In this document: piece by piece, positions 15,111 through 15,436 of the stretch
Layout of the letters: the number at the start of each line of letters is the position of its first letter
Position numbering within the stretch: the stretch's first letter is position 1
Source of the DNA: Candidatus Kerfeldbacteria bacterium
Lineage (GTDB): Bacteria; Patescibacteriota; Patescibacteriia; UBA9570
Reading direction: 5' to 3'
Assembly (NCBI GenBank): GCA_016207285.1
Contig: JACQPW010000067.1
Location: 1 to 15,436, forward strand
DNA: 15,436 nt
Translations under genes and position numbers: made by a program
Notes under the pieces: model-generated
What the model saw: the letters and a program-made list of their open reading frames with translations, nothing else
Told to the model about the DNA's origin: nothing
Databases searched by the model: none

Positions 15111-15436
15111 CTGTACCCCCGCTTCTTAGCGCGGTGAGTCTCAATCAATTTGTTCAGTTGGTATTTCCAGGTCAGCGGCTTATCTTGCGTGGGAATATAT
15201 TGGTGAGCGGCACCGCCAAAACCCTTCTTGAATAAACTTAGGCCTGCCCAGGGATGCTGCGGTTTGTCATCCGGACTAATACCCCAGAAGTTATATTTTT
15301 TACAGCCCGCTTGTTTGGCCATTTGAATTAAACGCCACTGCAGTAAATAGGAAGCGACCGATTTTGACCCGGTAATCGAAGCACCTTGGTGATAGAAGGC
15401 TTCGTAAGGAGTGGTCACGATCATCGCACCAGATAC
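15107..15436 (-). CDS. FemAB-family peptidoglycan aminoacyltransferase (5' partial)
   Basis: Only the C-terminal 109 residues are present; the frame stays open to the window edge, so the ATG at 15424 is internal. The segment has the family's core pattern: YHQGAS, then a YLLQWRLIQMAKQAGCKKYN stretch, FWGISPDD, HPWAGLSLFKKGFGG, and a short basic tail. FemABX proteins move an amino acid (Gly, Ala or Ser) from aminoacyl-tRNA to the peptide of lipid II or related acceptors. The part that would help predict the amino acid is missing. It converges with serS, sharing 4 bases, so no separate terminator lies between them. Confidence 0.88.
   Translation of the reverse strand, partial: VSGAMIVTTPYEAFYHQGASITGSKSVASYLLQWRLIQMAKQAGCKKYNFWGISPDDKPQHPWAGLSLFKKGFGGAAHQYIPTQDKPLTWKYQLNKLIETHRAKKRGYS

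Noticed and set aside
15115..15134. Possible terminator hairpin after serS (CGC-TTCTTA-GCG with a bulged extension)
   Set aside because: The stem is short and bulged, has no T-run in either direction, and lies in the coding end of the FemAB gene.
1..15436. CRISPR arrays, insertion sequences, tRNA or rRNA genes, tandem repeats
   Set aside because: I saw none. Coding sequence fills nearly the whole window and the largest gap between genes is 22 bases.

Overview
The window is a densely packed stretch of bacterial chromosome, most likely from a Patescibacteria (Candidate Phyla Radiation) genome. This placement is inference. It rests on the mixed cell-wall and translation operon, the form of the SerRS and glycosyltransferase sequences, the compact ProRS, and the lack of Shine-Dalgarno sequences; no marker-gene phylogeny was possible. 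TGA acts as a normal stop codon, including in several ATGA stop/start overlaps, so the UGA=Gly code of Absconditabacteria and Gracilibacteria does not apply.

From about 1 to 7064 there is a 5'-truncated mreB paralogue, a GT4-type glycosyltransferase, the DNA polymerase III delta' subunit (holB), a secreted Asp-box (BNR/sortilin-like) probable lipoprotein, ribosome recycling factor (frr), the site-2 protease RseP and a short prolyl-tRNA synthetase (proS). From 7057 to 11351 lies a canonical rod-shape cluster: a second, conventional mreB, then mreC, mreD and mrdA (PBP2). From 11374 to 15110 come greA, a lysyl-tRNA synthetase fused to a C-terminal HD-domain hydrolase, and serS. A partial FemAB-family aminoacyltransferase lies on the minus strand at the right edge, overlapping serS tail to tail by 4 bases.

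Thirteen complete plus-strand genes follow one another with gaps of 1 to 22 bases or overlaps of 4 to 17 bases, so they probably form one or two long transcripts. The only convincing promoter is inside the 3' end of mrdA (TTGACA, 17 bases, TAGAAT). It should start transcription only a few bases before the greA ATG, giving a nearly leaderless mRNA. None of the 13 visible start codons has a recognisable Shine-Dalgarno sequence; all are ATG, and 10 of 13 are preceded by T.

The most notable observations are: (1) the LysRS-HD hydrolase fusion; (2) an MreB paralogue whose catalytic Glu is Gln and whose phosphate-2 Asp is Glu; (3) the SD-less initiation pattern and the predicted leaderless greA promoter; (4) a CxxC pair near the active site of PBP2; and (5) a ProRS whose editing domain is replaced by a short four-cysteine insert.
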